From the NCBI GenBank assembly GCA_903878085.1, contig CAIRGJ010000013.1, positions 81,456-145,455 on the forward strand: a stretch of 64,000 nucleotides of DNA, written 5' to 3'. Below, in pieces: positions 21,500 through 29,375 of this stretch (position 1 is its first letter; each line of letters starts with the position of its first letter). Both the position numbers and the translations under genes were made by a program. The notes beneath the pieces were generated by a model. It was not told where the DNA came from. It saw only the letters and a program-made list of their open reading frames with translations, and did no database searches. The stretch is from an uncultured Hyphomicrobiales bacterium. GTDB lineage: Bacteria; Pseudomonadota; Alphaproteobacteria; Rhizobiales; Xanthobacteraceae.

Positions 21500-22123
21500 A
21501 TGCGCACGCGACTCATAGCGCTTGTTGTCGGGACCGCCTTGGCTGCGGTCCAAGGATTGGTCTGCGCCCTGCCGGCTGCGGCCGAGCCGGGCGGCTGGCT
21601 GGAGCCGCCAAAAAAGCTGCCGTCCGTCTCCCGCGCCGACCGCACCCAGAATCTCGATTTCCTGTTCGGCGCGCTCAAGCTGGCGCCCGATGACACCACC
21701 GCCAAGGCGATCGAGGAGCGCATCTGGGCGCTCTGGGTGGTTTCGCGCAGCGACACCACCAATTTGCTGATGATCCGGGTGCGCCAGGCGGTCGAACAGC
21801 AGGACAGCGATCTGGCGATCAAGCTGCTCGACGCCATTATCAAGATCAAGCCGGACTACATCGAGGCCTGGAACCGCCGCGCCACGCTCTATTACACGAA
21901 GAAGGATTACGGCCACTCGCTCGCCGACATCCGCGAAGTGCTCAAGCGCGAGCCGCGCCATTTCGGCGCGCTGGCGGGGTTAGGCCTGATCATGCAGGAC
22001 ATCGGCGACGACAAGCAGGCACTGGAAATCTATCGCCGCGCGCTCGCGGTCTACCCGCGCCTGCAGCGCATCCCCGATGTGGTCAAGACGCTGCAGGAAA
22101 AAGTCGAAGGCCGGGATATCTAG
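21500..22123 (+). CDS. Exported TPR-repeat protein
   Basis: A 207-residue protein with a signal peptide (MRTRLIALVVGTALAAVQGL, cut near AAAEPGG) and about three tetratricopeptide-like helical hairpins from residue 50 to 195 (AIEERIWALWVVS, YIEAWNRRATLYYTKKDYGH, HFGALAGLGLIMQDIGDDKQ). It is likely a periplasmic protein-interaction scaffold. A GTG directly before the ATG gives an alternative start one codon earlier. The function is not known from sequence. Confidence 0.85.
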   Translation: MRTRLIALVVGTALAAVQGLVCALPAAAEPGGWLEPPKKLPSVSRADRTQNLDFLFGALKLAPDDTTAKAIEERIWALWVVSRSDTTNLLMIRVRQAVEQQDSDLAIKLLDAIIKIKPDYIEAWNRRATLYYTKKDYGHSLADIREVLKREPRHFGALAGLGLIMQDIGDDKQALEIYRRALAVYPRLQRIPDVVKTLQEKVEGRDI

Positions 22124-22222
22124 CCTCCGACTGCCGCTCTCAATGATTCGCGCGCGGGGTCATCCCATTTCATCTGCGGACCGTATCGATCGAATGTGGA
22201 CGGTCCCTTGTATGTTTTCCGA

Positions 22223-23161
22223 ATGACCGCTGTTGTCGTCATCGCCATTTTCGTGGCGCTGGCCGGCGTGACGCTGGCCGGAACCTGGGCGATTGAGCGC
22301 GCCAATCCGCCGTCCGGCCGTTTCGTCGACGTCGATGGCGGGCGCCTGCATGTCGAGGAACTTGGCGCGGCGGATGCGCCGCCAGTGCTGCTGCTGCACG
22401 GCGCCAGCGGCAATCTCGGCGACATGCGCCTGGCGCTAGGCGAGCGCCTGGCGCAGCGCTATCGCGTCATCCTGATCGACCGGCCGGGGCACGGCTGGAG
22501 CGATCGGCCGGGCGGCCGCGACGATGCGTCGCCGGCGCGGCAGGCCGAACTCATTCATCAGGTGCTGATAAAAATCGGCATCGGCAAAGTCATCGTGCTT
22601 GGACATTCGTGGTCGGGCGCGCTCGCGACGGCTTACACGCTGGCTTATCCGGACGCCGTCTCAGGCCTGGTGCTGCTGGCGCCGGTCACGCATCCGTGGC
22701 CCGGCGGCATCGGCTGGATCAACAATGTTGTCGCCACGCCGGTGATCGGTGCGTTGATCGCCCACACGCTGATCCTGCCGATGGGATATTTTGTGCTGAC
22801 GCCCGGCGTCGCCTTCGTGTTCGCGCCCGACATTCCGCCGCCGGATTACGGCGCGCGCACCGGCGTTGCGATGCTGTTGCGGCCGCGCGAGTTCATCGCC
22901 AATGCGCAGGATCTTGCCGGTCTCAAGGACTTCGTCCGTGCGCAATCGCCGCGTTACGGCGAGATAAAGGTCCCGACCGCGATCATCGCCGGCGACAAGG
23001 ACCATGTCGTCTATACCGACATTCATGCGCGCGCGATCGCCAGGCAATTGCCGCAGGCGACGCTCACCGTGCTGCCCGGCGTCGGCCATATGGTGGAATA
23101 CGCCGCGACCGATCTGGTGGTGCAGGCCATCGATGATGTCGCGGCGAAAGGCGGGCGCTAA
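22223..23161 (+). CDS. Alpha/beta hydrolase with N-terminal membrane anchor
   Basis: A 312-residue alpha/beta hydrolase starting at ATG 22223. An N-terminal hydrophobic helix (MTAVVVIAIFVALAGVTLAG) anchors or exports it. The oxyanion loop reads LLLHGASGNLGDMR, the nucleophile elbow GHSWSGA, the acid Asp lies in AGDKDHVV, and the base His in GVGHMVEYAA. The set is complete, so it should be active; the substrate (ester, lactone, haloalkane or peroxide) cannot be told. A palindromic repeat copy follows two bases after the stop codon. Confidence 0.87.
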   Translation: MTAVVVIAIFVALAGVTLAGTWAIERANPPSGRFVDVDGGRLHVEELGAADAPPVLLLHGASGNLGDMRLALGERLAQRYRVILIDRPGHGWSDRPGGRDDASPARQAELIHQVLIKIGIGKVIVLGHSWSGALATAYTLAYPDAVSGLVLLAPVTHPWPGGIGWINNVVATPVIGALIAHTLILPMGYFVLTPGVAFVFAPDIPPPDYGARTGVAMLLRPREFIANAQDLAGLKDFVRAQSPRYGEIKVPTAIIAGDKDHVVYTDIHARAIARQLPQATLTVLPGVGHMVEYAATDLVVQAIDDVAAKGGR

Positions 23162-23162
23162 C

Positions 23163-23206
23163 GCATGATCCCGAAAAGTGGGAACCAGCTTTCGGACAAG
23201 ATCATG
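23163..23206 (+). repeat. Palindromic intergenic repeat, copy 2
   Basis: It carries the same core as the other copies (GCATGATCCCGAAAAGTGGG ... CAAGATCATG) but has AGCTTTCGG where the others have GGTTTTCGG. It begins two bases after the hydrolase stop codon. Confidence 0.88.
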
Positions 23207-23217
23207 GGTCGACAAGT

Positions 23218-23280
23218 CTAAAGCCCGTCGCCCGCGTCCGCCTCCACATAGCCAATGCGCAGCATGTTGGGGCGGCGCGA
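23218..23280 (-). pseudogene. Duplicated scrap of the pyruvate-kinase 3' end
   Basis: Read on the minus strand, this ends ...PNMLRIGYVEADAGDGL and TAG (complement of 23218-23220). The true pyruvate kinase in this window ends TNMLRIAYVGGDTAED. Over the 26 bases at 23244-23269 and 25499-25524 only three positions differ. Upstream of this the similarity is lost and no gene is attached. It is best read as a leftover of a duplicated pyk end. The LVIVD and cytochrome b561-like genes lie between the two copies. Confidence 0.55.
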
Positions 23281-23309
23281 GCGTTCGGTTTCATCGCCGC
23301 TGCGGCCAT

Positions 23310-24572
23310 TCAACCCCGATACTCCAGGATATAAAGGCCGCCATTGAAGTCGGTGCAGTAGATCAATCCGTCGGCGGACACCCACACGTCGCAGGACTGG
23401 ATGACTTTGGGCCGGTTCGGACGGTGGTCGACCAGCCGATTGGGAGCGGGCGGAACGAAAGCGGCGACCTCTTCGGGACGATGAGCGTTGCCGATGTCGA
23501 AGACGCGGATGCCGGCGTTCTGATAGGTCGCGAAAATGGTGTCCGAGCTGACCATGCTGTCCGGACGATTTTCATGGATATTGTGCGGCCCGAAATGGCC
23601 GCCCTTATTCGGATAGTCAGCCTCGCTCGGTGTGGGGAATGTCGCAATGCTGACCGGATTGGTCGGCTCGCGGATGTCGAACATCCAAGTGTATTTGATG
23701 CCGTCCTCGCAATTATCCAGCACCGCCTCATCGAGCACGACCATCAACTGACGATCCGGCAAAGGAAGGCAGTTGTGCGTTCCGCCGCCAAAGGGCGGCG
23801 ACCAGTTGCGATGGGCGATGAGTTTGGGCGCCGTCCGGTCGGATACGTCCATCATCACCAGTCCGCCATCGCGCCAGGCGCCATAGGCTGTGTCGCCGTC
23901 GACGATGGCGTGATGCAATCCGTAGCGTCGAGTCGGCGCCCAGTCGGGGTGTTCGCCGGCAGCGGTGTTCATACCGGGTAGCCAGTAACGGCCGGCTTCT
24001 TTCGGCCGGGTGGGATCTGTCATGTCGACGGTCATGAAGATGTAATCGGTGAAGCCGTCGAGCATCGCCGAGACATAGGCCCAGCGGCCGCCGACATACC
24101 AGACGCGATGAATGCCGCCGCCCTCGATCGGCATGAAGCCGATTCGGCGCGGCTCTTCCGGGTTTGCAATGTCATAGACGGCCAAGCCTGCGGTCCAATT
24201 GCGCTCGCTTGTCGGCGCAGTTTTGGCCGTCACGGCCTTCTCGCTATGCGAGCCGCGGTAATATTGCCGCTCGTCCTGGAATTCCGCGGCGGCGAACATG
24301 TCACGCGCATTGATCACCAGCAGCAAGTCGCCGTGCGTCTGCAAGTGGATGGTCCAGGTATTTTCCGGGGCAGGGATATATTTGACCGCCCTGGGCTGGC
24401 GCGGATCGCGCACGTCGATCACGCTGAACCCTTTGGAAAACATATGGCCGACGAAGGCGTAGCCCTTGTTGACCATGACTTGGACGCCGTCGGGCCGTCC
24501 GCCCTGATCGGAATGTCCGATCAGTTTCATGTTCTTGACGAAATCCGGCTTGGGCAGGTTTTGACCGGTCAT
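23310..24572 (-). CDS. LVIVD repeat-containing (beta-propeller-like) protein
   Basis: A 420-residue protein with repeated LVIVD-type blades of the form VYDIANPEEPRRIG, MMDVSDRTAPKLIA, MFDIREPTNPVSIA and VFDIGNAHRPEEVA, suggesting a beta-propeller. Many conserved-looking His, Trp and Asp residues stand between the blades (GLHHAIVDGD, GHFGPHNIHENRPD), which may bind metal. No signal peptide is seen. The ATG at 24572 has AGGAG eight bases upstream. It follows the cytochrome b561-like gene by 57 bases on the same strand, so the two are probably one unit. The biochemical function is unknown. Confidence 0.8.
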   Translation of the reverse strand: MTGQNLPKPDFVKNMKLIGHSDQGGRPDGVQVMVNKGYAFVGHMFSKGFSVIDVRDPRQPRAVKYIPAPENTWTIHLQTHGDLLLVINARDMFAAAEFQDERQYYRGSHSEKAVTAKTAPTSERNWTAGLAVYDIANPEEPRRIGFMPIEGGGIHRVWYVGGRWAYVSAMLDGFTDYIFMTVDMTDPTRPKEAGRYWLPGMNTAAGEHPDWAPTRRYGLHHAIVDGDTAYGAWRDGGLVMMDVSDRTAPKLIAHRNWSPPFGGGTHNCLPLPDRQLMVVLDEAVLDNCEDGIKYTWMFDIREPTNPVSIATFPTPSEADYPNKGGHFGPHNIHENRPDSMVSSDTIFATYQNAGIRVFDIGNAHRPEEVAAFVPPAPNRLVDHRPNRPKVIQSCDVWVSADGLIYCTDFNGGLYILEYRG

Positions 24573-24629
24573 GCGTGTCGCTCCTGACGTGGCGTGGCGC
24601 AAGCCTCAAGCGGCCGCCACGCGCCCCTG

Positions 24630-25367
24630 CTAGAGATGTTCACGTTCTTTGTTGAAAGGGTGTTCGGGGTTGTAACCGTGGGCCGCGCGGTAACCGTCGT
24701 AGCGCAGCCCTTTGTATTCCAGCACGATACACAGCATGAAAGCGACGAGCGCGACGATGAGAATAACGGCCGCCAGCACCGGCATCGGAAATTGCATCAG
24801 GCCGGAGGCCACCGCGCCGGCTGCGAAGAAGATGGAAAAATAGCCCGCGTTCTTGTGATAGGCCTCGAACTTCCGCCGGCGCGGGGTCATGTCGTAATGA
24901 TCGCCACGCCACGTCGCGGGATCGTTCGGATCCGCGGTGTAATAATTTCGTCCGCCGTGGATGCCTCTGAGCCAGCCGGAGACGACCTGCAGGCAACCCA
25001 GAGTGACGGTCGAAATCCCGAATATCGAATGGATCGAGCCGCTAAAGCCGCGGCTGGCGGTTAACGCGACGGCCGCGACGGCCGCGCCGACGAGCGATAG
25101 ACCGACCGCCAGCATCAGACCGTATTTGTGAACGCTGAACCACCACCAGACTAGATTTTTGATACTGACCTTTTCCTGGATGCCATTGAGCGTCGGCTTC
25201 GGCTTTCCGAATCTGATTACGATAATGCAGAGCGGAACCAGTACGATCCATATCCCAACCATCAGGATGGCGTGGTATTCCCAGTGAATAGGAATCGTCT
25301 TGCCGAGGAAGCCGAGATAAACTTCTTTCGGAATATGCGGTTGACTGCCGTTCACCATTTTCTCCAT
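24630..25367 (-). CDS. Cytochrome b561-like membrane protein
   Basis: A protein of about 245 residues with five probable transmembrane helices and paired histidines placed as in b561-type dihaem proteins (IPIHWEYHAILM, FSVHKYGLMLA, GSIHSIFGIS, AYHKNAGYFSIFF). This implies trans-membrane electron transfer. An insertion between helices 3 and 4 (GGRNYYTADPNDPATWRGDH) is distinctive. The start is uncertain: ATG 25367, ATG 25358 (with GGAG close by) or TTG 25388. It is encoded just upstream of the LVIVD protein, a plausible soluble partner. Confidence 0.75.
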   Translation of the reverse strand: MEKMVNGSQPHIPKEVYLGFLGKTIPIHWEYHAILMVGIWIVLVPLCIIVIRFGKPKPTLNGIQEKVSIKNLVWWWFSVHKYGLMLAVGLSLVGAAVAAVALTASRGFSGSIHSIFGISTVTLGCLQVVSGWLRGIHGGRNYYTADPNDPATWRGDHYDMTPRRRKFEAYHKNAGYFSIFFAAGAVASGLMQFPMPVLAAVILIVALVAFMLCIVLEYKGLRYDGYRAAHGYNPEHPFNKEREHL

Positions 25368-25476
25368 CCAACTGCCGGGATGGGACAATAGGGTCGCTAA
25401 TTCGCCGGCCTTTGATCCCTGTCAATTAACGCGCTGGCCGCAACGGCGTGTCTTATGCCAACGCGGTCGCGTCCGT

Positions 25477-26910
25477 CTAATCTTCCGCCGTGTCGCCACC
25501 CACATAAGCAATACGCAGCATGTTGGTCGCGCCCGGCGTGCCGAGCGGAACGCCGGCGACCACGATGACGCGCTGGCCGGCCTTGGCAAAACCTTCCTTG
25601 AAGGCGATGCGGCAGGCGCGCTCGACCATGTCGTCCTGGTCGTGCGCATCTTCGGTGACCACGCAATGCACGCCCCACACCACCGCGAGCCTGCGGCCGG
25701 TGCTCAAATTGGGCGTCAACGTCAGCACCGGCGGTCGCGGCCGTTCGCGCGCGATGCGTAAGCCCGTCGAGCCCGACGAGGTCCAGCACATCACCGCCGC
25801 GAGATCGAGAGTGTCGGCGATGTGACGCGCCGCGTCGGCGATAGCGTCGGCGCCAGTGGCTTCCGGTACCGCGCGCTGGGCGTCGATGATGCCGCGATAC
25901 AGCGGATCGGCTTCGACCTCTTCCGCAATGCGGTTCATGGTGGCGACGGCTTCGATCGGGAACTGTCCGGCCGCGGATTCCGCCGACAGCATCACCGCGT
26001 CGGCGCCTTCGTAAATCGCGGTGGCGACGTCGGAGACTTCGGCGCGGGTCGGCACCGGCGACGTGATCATCGATTCCAGCATCTGCGTCGCGACCACCAC
26101 CGGCTTGCCGGTGGCGCGGCCGGCGCGCGTCATCATCTTCTGCACGCCCGGCACCTTCTCCAGCGGCATCTCGACGCCGAGATCGCCGCGCGCCACCATC
26201 AGCGCATCGGCAAGCTCGATGATCTCGTCGAGGCGGTGAACGGCCTGCGGCTTTTCGATCTTGGCCATGATCAGCGCGCGCCCGCGCGTCAGCTTCTTGG
26301 CTTCGGCGATGTCCTCGGGCCGCTGAATGAACGATAGCGCGATCCAGTCGATGCCGGTTTCCAGCGCCGCTTCGAGATCGGAGGTGTCCTTGGTGGTCAG
26401 CGCCGAGAAGGGGATCGTCGAATCCGGCAGGCTGACGCCCTTGCGGTCGGACAATTTGCCGCCGACCACGACGCGGGTGGTGATGCGCTTGGGCTCGGCC
26501 TGGGTGACGATCAGACGGACCTTGCCGTCGTCGATCAGCAGCGTGTGGCCGGTCTCGACGCCGGCGAAAATCTCCGGATGCGGCAGGTAGACGCGGGTGG
26601 CGTCGCCGATCGCGGGATCCTGATCCAGCACGAAGATATCGCCATTCTTCACGGTGACCGCGCCGCCGGCGATGCTGCCGAGCCGCAGCTTCGGTCCCTG
26701 CAGATCGACCAGAATGCCGATCGGACGGCCGGTGTCCTGTTCGACTTTGCGGATCATCGCCACCAGCTCGCGCATGCGGTCATGGCTGGTGTGACTCATA
26801 TTGATGCGGAACACGTCGGCGCCGGCCGCAAACAGCTTGCCGATCATCTCGGTGGTCGAGGAGGCGGGCCCCAGCGTGGCGACGATCTTGGCGCGGCGCA
26901 GACGTCTCAT
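25477..26910 (-). CDS. pyk: Pyruvate kinase
   Basis: Catalyses phosphoenolpyruvate plus ADP to pyruvate plus ATP. The 477-residue protein opens RRAKIVATLGPASS. The nucleotide and metal sites are in RINMSHTSHD and LVDLQGPKLRLG, the catalytic signature is LIMAKIEKPQAVHRLDEII, and the substrate loop is MVARGDLGVEMP. The B domain and the C-terminal regulatory domain are complete, ending NMLRIAYVGGDTAED. Its ATG overlaps the DUF1036 stop codon by four bases (ATGA), showing translational coupling in a glycerate kinase - DUF1036 - pyk operon. Confidence 0.97.
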   Translation of the reverse strand: MRRLRRAKIVATLGPASSTTEMIGKLFAAGADVFRINMSHTSHDRMRELVAMIRKVEQDTGRPIGILVDLQGPKLRLGSIAGGAVTVKNGDIFVLDQDPAIGDATRVYLPHPEIFAGVETGHTLLIDDGKVRLIVTQAEPKRITTRVVVGGKLSDRKGVSLPDSTIPFSALTTKDTSDLEAALETGIDWIALSFIQRPEDIAEAKKLTRGRALIMAKIEKPQAVHRLDEIIELADALMVARGDLGVEMPLEKVPGVQKMMTRAGRATGKPVVVATQMLESMITSPVPTRAEVSDVATAIYEGADAVMLSAESAAGQFPIEAVATMNRIAEEVEADPLYRGIIDAQRAVPEATGADAIADAARHIADTLDLAAVMCWTSSGSTGLRIARERPRPPVLTLTPNLSTGRRLAVVWGVHCVVTEDAHDQDDMVERACRIAFKEGFAKAGQRVIVVAGVPLGTPGATNMLRIAYVGGDTAED

Positions 26911-27440
26911 TGCTTGCCGCTCCCGAGCGGGGCGGAGGGCGCCGGCGATGGCGGCCGCGACGCGCCGGGCAGGCGCGGCGTCAGGGGGCGATCGGGGGTC
27001 TGCTCGGCATTGTCAGTCAATTGTACCGTCCAGGAGCGTTGCTCGGTAGTATCCACTTCGAAATAGCCGGTGCGGTCATAACCGCGCGCCAGACAGTCTT
27101 CGGTGCCGCGAATGGTGAACTCCTTCTCGCGTGAACACATGTAGGCTTTGCCGGACCATTCGCCGCCACGGTCGTAGTCTACCGCGTAAATGTAATAGTA
27201 TCGTGCCACCAGCGCGCCCCGCAGCAGGGTATCGCACGAACGCGCCGAGATGTTCCACCAGCCTTCGGTGGTCCAGCCTTCGGCGTCCTTGTAGCCGATG
27301 GCGACGCCGACGCGACTGCCGGTGTTATTGCATAGCCGGAAGTCGGCCAGCGCCGGCTGGGCCAGCGCCGTCCACAGCAACGCAGCCCCGGCAAGGACAA
27401 AGGTGAGGTGCCTGGCAGTGGTCGAAGGCAATGCGGTCAC
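26907..27440 (-). CDS. DUF1036 exported protein
   Basis: A 177-residue protein of the DUF1036 family. It has a signal peptide (LTFVLAGAALLWTALAQPALA) and then the conserved domain with FRLCNNTGSRVGVAIGYKD, WTTEGWWNISARSC and the later cysteines in YMCSREKEFTIRGTEDC. These cysteines probably form disulfides in the periplasm. The C-terminus is Pro/Ser-rich. The role is unknown, yet the gene is coupled by a four-base overlap to pyk, an arrangement I recall from other Rhizobiales. Confidence 0.87.
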   Translation of the reverse strand: MTALPSTTARHLTFVLAGAALLWTALAQPALADFRLCNNTGSRVGVAIGYKDAEGWTTEGWWNISARSCDTLLRGALVARYYYIYAVDYDRGGEWSGKAYMCSREKEFTIRGTEDCLARGYDRTGYFEVDTTEQRSWTVQLTDNAEQTPDRPLTPRLPGASRPPSPAPSAPLGSGKQ

Positions 27441-27485
27441 ACTGGTTGTTTCACAGGCATCATGGTCGCGTTTTGACGTGACCCG

Positions 27486-28823
27486 TCATGGCCTGTCAAC
27501 GACGATGGCGCGGAAGTCGTTGACGTTGGTGTAAGTCGGCCCCGGGGCCACCAGATCCCCGAGGGCTTCGAAGAAACCGGTCGAATCGTTGTCGCCAAGA
27601 AAGGCGGCAGGATCGAGGCCCAGGGCCTTGGCCCGCGCCACCGTCTCGCCGTCACAATAGGCCCCGGCCGGATCGGTGGCGGCGCCGGCGCCGCCGTCGG
27701 TGCCGTCGGTGTCGCCGGCCAGCGCCGCAACCCCCGGCATACCCGCGAGCGCGAGGCTGAGCGCCAAGGCATATTCCTGATTGGGTCCGCCGCGGCCCTT
27801 GCCACGGATGGTGACGGTCAATTCGCCGCCCGACAGGATCACCGCACGCTTGCCTTGTGCGCGCAGGCCGCGGGCGAGTGCGGCGTGTTGCGCGGCGACG
27901 TCGCGGGCCTCGCCCTCAAGATTGGCGCCGAGCGAAACGCATTCGTACCCGGCCTTGAGCACCGCGGCTTCCGCCGCGCGCAGCGAATCCGCCGGACGCG
28001 CCGCGAGCGCAAATGAAGTCTTGGCGAAGGCCGGGTCGCCGGGCTTGGGCGATTCGTTGTTCGCATCGTTGAGGGCGCGCGTGACGCTTTCGGGAAGCGC
28101 GAGCCGGTACTTCGCGACGATGGCGCGGGCATCGGCCAGCGTGGTCGGATCGGGTACCGTCGGACCGGAGCCGATCGCGGACGGATCGTCGCCCGGCACG
28201 TCGGAGATGGCGATGGTGCTAAGCTGTGCAGGGTAGGCGTGGCGCGCCAGGCGGCCGCCTTTGATGCGCGACAAATGTTTGCGCACGGTGTTGATCTCGC
28301 CGATGTTGGCGCCCGAGCGCAGCAGCGCCCGCGTCACCGCCTGCTTGTCGGCGAAGGAAACGCCGTCCGCCGGCGCGATCCAGTTGGCCGAGGCGCCACC
28401 CGACATCAGCACCAGCACCAGATCGTTGGGGCCCCCACTATCGGCCAGTTCGAGCGCTTGGGCGGCGGCTGCAAGCCCGGCAGCATCGGGCACCGGGTGG
28501 CCGGCCTCGATCATCGTTATGACCTGTAACGGACGGCCATAGCCGTGACGCGCCACGGCGATCCCACAGAGCCGTTCCGGGGATAGGCCTAACTGATTGA
28601 GATAAAAGCGTTCCGCGGTTTCCGCCATCGAGCCCGCGGCCTTGCCCGCGGCGAGCAGGATGAGGCGGCCATTTGGCGGCGCTGGTAGCGGTGGCGGCAA
28701 ACACGTCGCCGGGTGCGCCGCGTCTACCGCAGTGCGAAACAGGTCTGCGAGAAAAGCGCGCAGGGGGCCATCCATCAAGCGACTCTGGCTGCACAGTGCA
28801 TCGGAAACCTGCTTATAATTCAT
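27486..28823 (-). CDS. Glycerate 2-kinase, MOFRL family
   Basis: A 445-residue glycerate kinase of the TtuD / GckA type (often mislabelled hydroxypyruvate reductase), which phosphorylates D-glycerate to 2-phosphoglycerate. The N-terminal DUF4147 domain shows ILLAAGKAAGSMAE and LVLMSGGASANW, with INTVRKHLSRIKGGRLA near the middle. The MOFRL domain shows AVILSGGELTVTIRGKGRGG and AGDTDGTDGGAGAA. The start at 28823 (MNYKQVSDAL) is preferred over an upstream ATG. With pyk 600 bases downstream it would feed glycerate into lower glycolysis, as ttuD-ttuE does in tartrate use. Confidence 0.92.
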   Translation of the reverse strand: MNYKQVSDALCSQSRLMDGPLRAFLADLFRTAVDAAHPATCLPPPLPAPPNGRLILLAAGKAAGSMAETAERFYLNQLGLSPERLCGIAVARHGYGRPLQVITMIEAGHPVPDAAGLAAAAQALELADSGGPNDLVLVLMSGGASANWIAPADGVSFADKQAVTRALLRSGANIGEINTVRKHLSRIKGGRLARHAYPAQLSTIAISDVPGDDPSAIGSGPTVPDPTTLADARAIVAKYRLALPESVTRALNDANNESPKPGDPAFAKTSFALAARPADSLRAAEAAVLKAGYECVSLGANLEGEARDVAAQHAALARGLRAQGKRAVILSGGELTVTIRGKGRGGPNQEYALALSLALAGMPGVAALAGDTDGTDGGAGAATDPAGAYCDGETVARAKALGLDPAAFLGDNDSTGFFEALGDLVAPGPTYTNVNDFRAIVVDRP

Positions 28824-28913
28824 CGATCCGCGCGCGGACTGCGATGGCAGTTCACGCGCCCATAAACGCGGAAACATCCGCACACCACAATGGAAATCCC
28901 TGGGGAGGGACGA

Positions 28914-29372
28914 ATGGCAGCGATTGCACTCACAATAAACGGCAAGTCAGCGACGGTCGAGGCGGAGCCCGACACACCGTTGCTTTGGGTCGTGCGCGAA
29001 CATCTCAAACTCACCGGCACCAAATTCGGCTGCGGCTCCGGCCTGTGCGGCGCCTGCACCGTCCACATCGACGGCAAGGCGATGCGCTCGTGCCAGCTCT
29101 CCGTGTCGCAGGTGGCCGGCAAGAAGGTCACCACGATCGAGGGCCTGTCGCCGAACGGCACGCACGCGCTGCAAAAGGCCTGGGTTGCCGAGCAGGTGCC
29201 GCAATGCGGCTACTGCCAGTCCGGACAGATCATGCAGGCGGCAGCGCTGCTCGCCGTCAACAAGAAGCCGTCGCGCGATCAGATCGTCGCCCACATGGAT
29301 GGCAACATCTGCCGCTGCGGCACCTATCCGCGCATCGTGCGCGCCATTCAACGCGCCGCGAAGGAGGCCTGA
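28914..29372 (+). CDS. (2Fe-2S)-binding small subunit of an isoquinoline 1-oxidoreductase-like enzyme
   Basis: A 152-residue electron-transfer subunit of a molybdenum hydroxylase. The plant-type 2Fe-2S cluster is held by Cys 40, 45, 48 and 60 ([11 protein letters not shown]), the second cluster by Cys 98, 101, 133 and 135 ([20 protein letters not shown]). This resembles IorA, which passes electrons from the Mo-cofactor subunit. The start at 28914 has GGAGG five bases upstream. It is three bases from the large subunit gene and divergent from the glycerate kinase gene. Confidence 0.92.
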   Translation: MAAIALTINGKSATVEAEPDTPLLWVVREHLKLTGTKFGCGSGLCGACTVHIDGKAMRSCQLSVSQVAGKKVTTIEGLSPNGTHALQKAWVAEQVPQCGYCQSGQIMQAAALLAVNKKPSRDQIVAHMDGNICRCGTYPRIVRAIQRAAKEA

Positions 29373-29375
29373 GCC

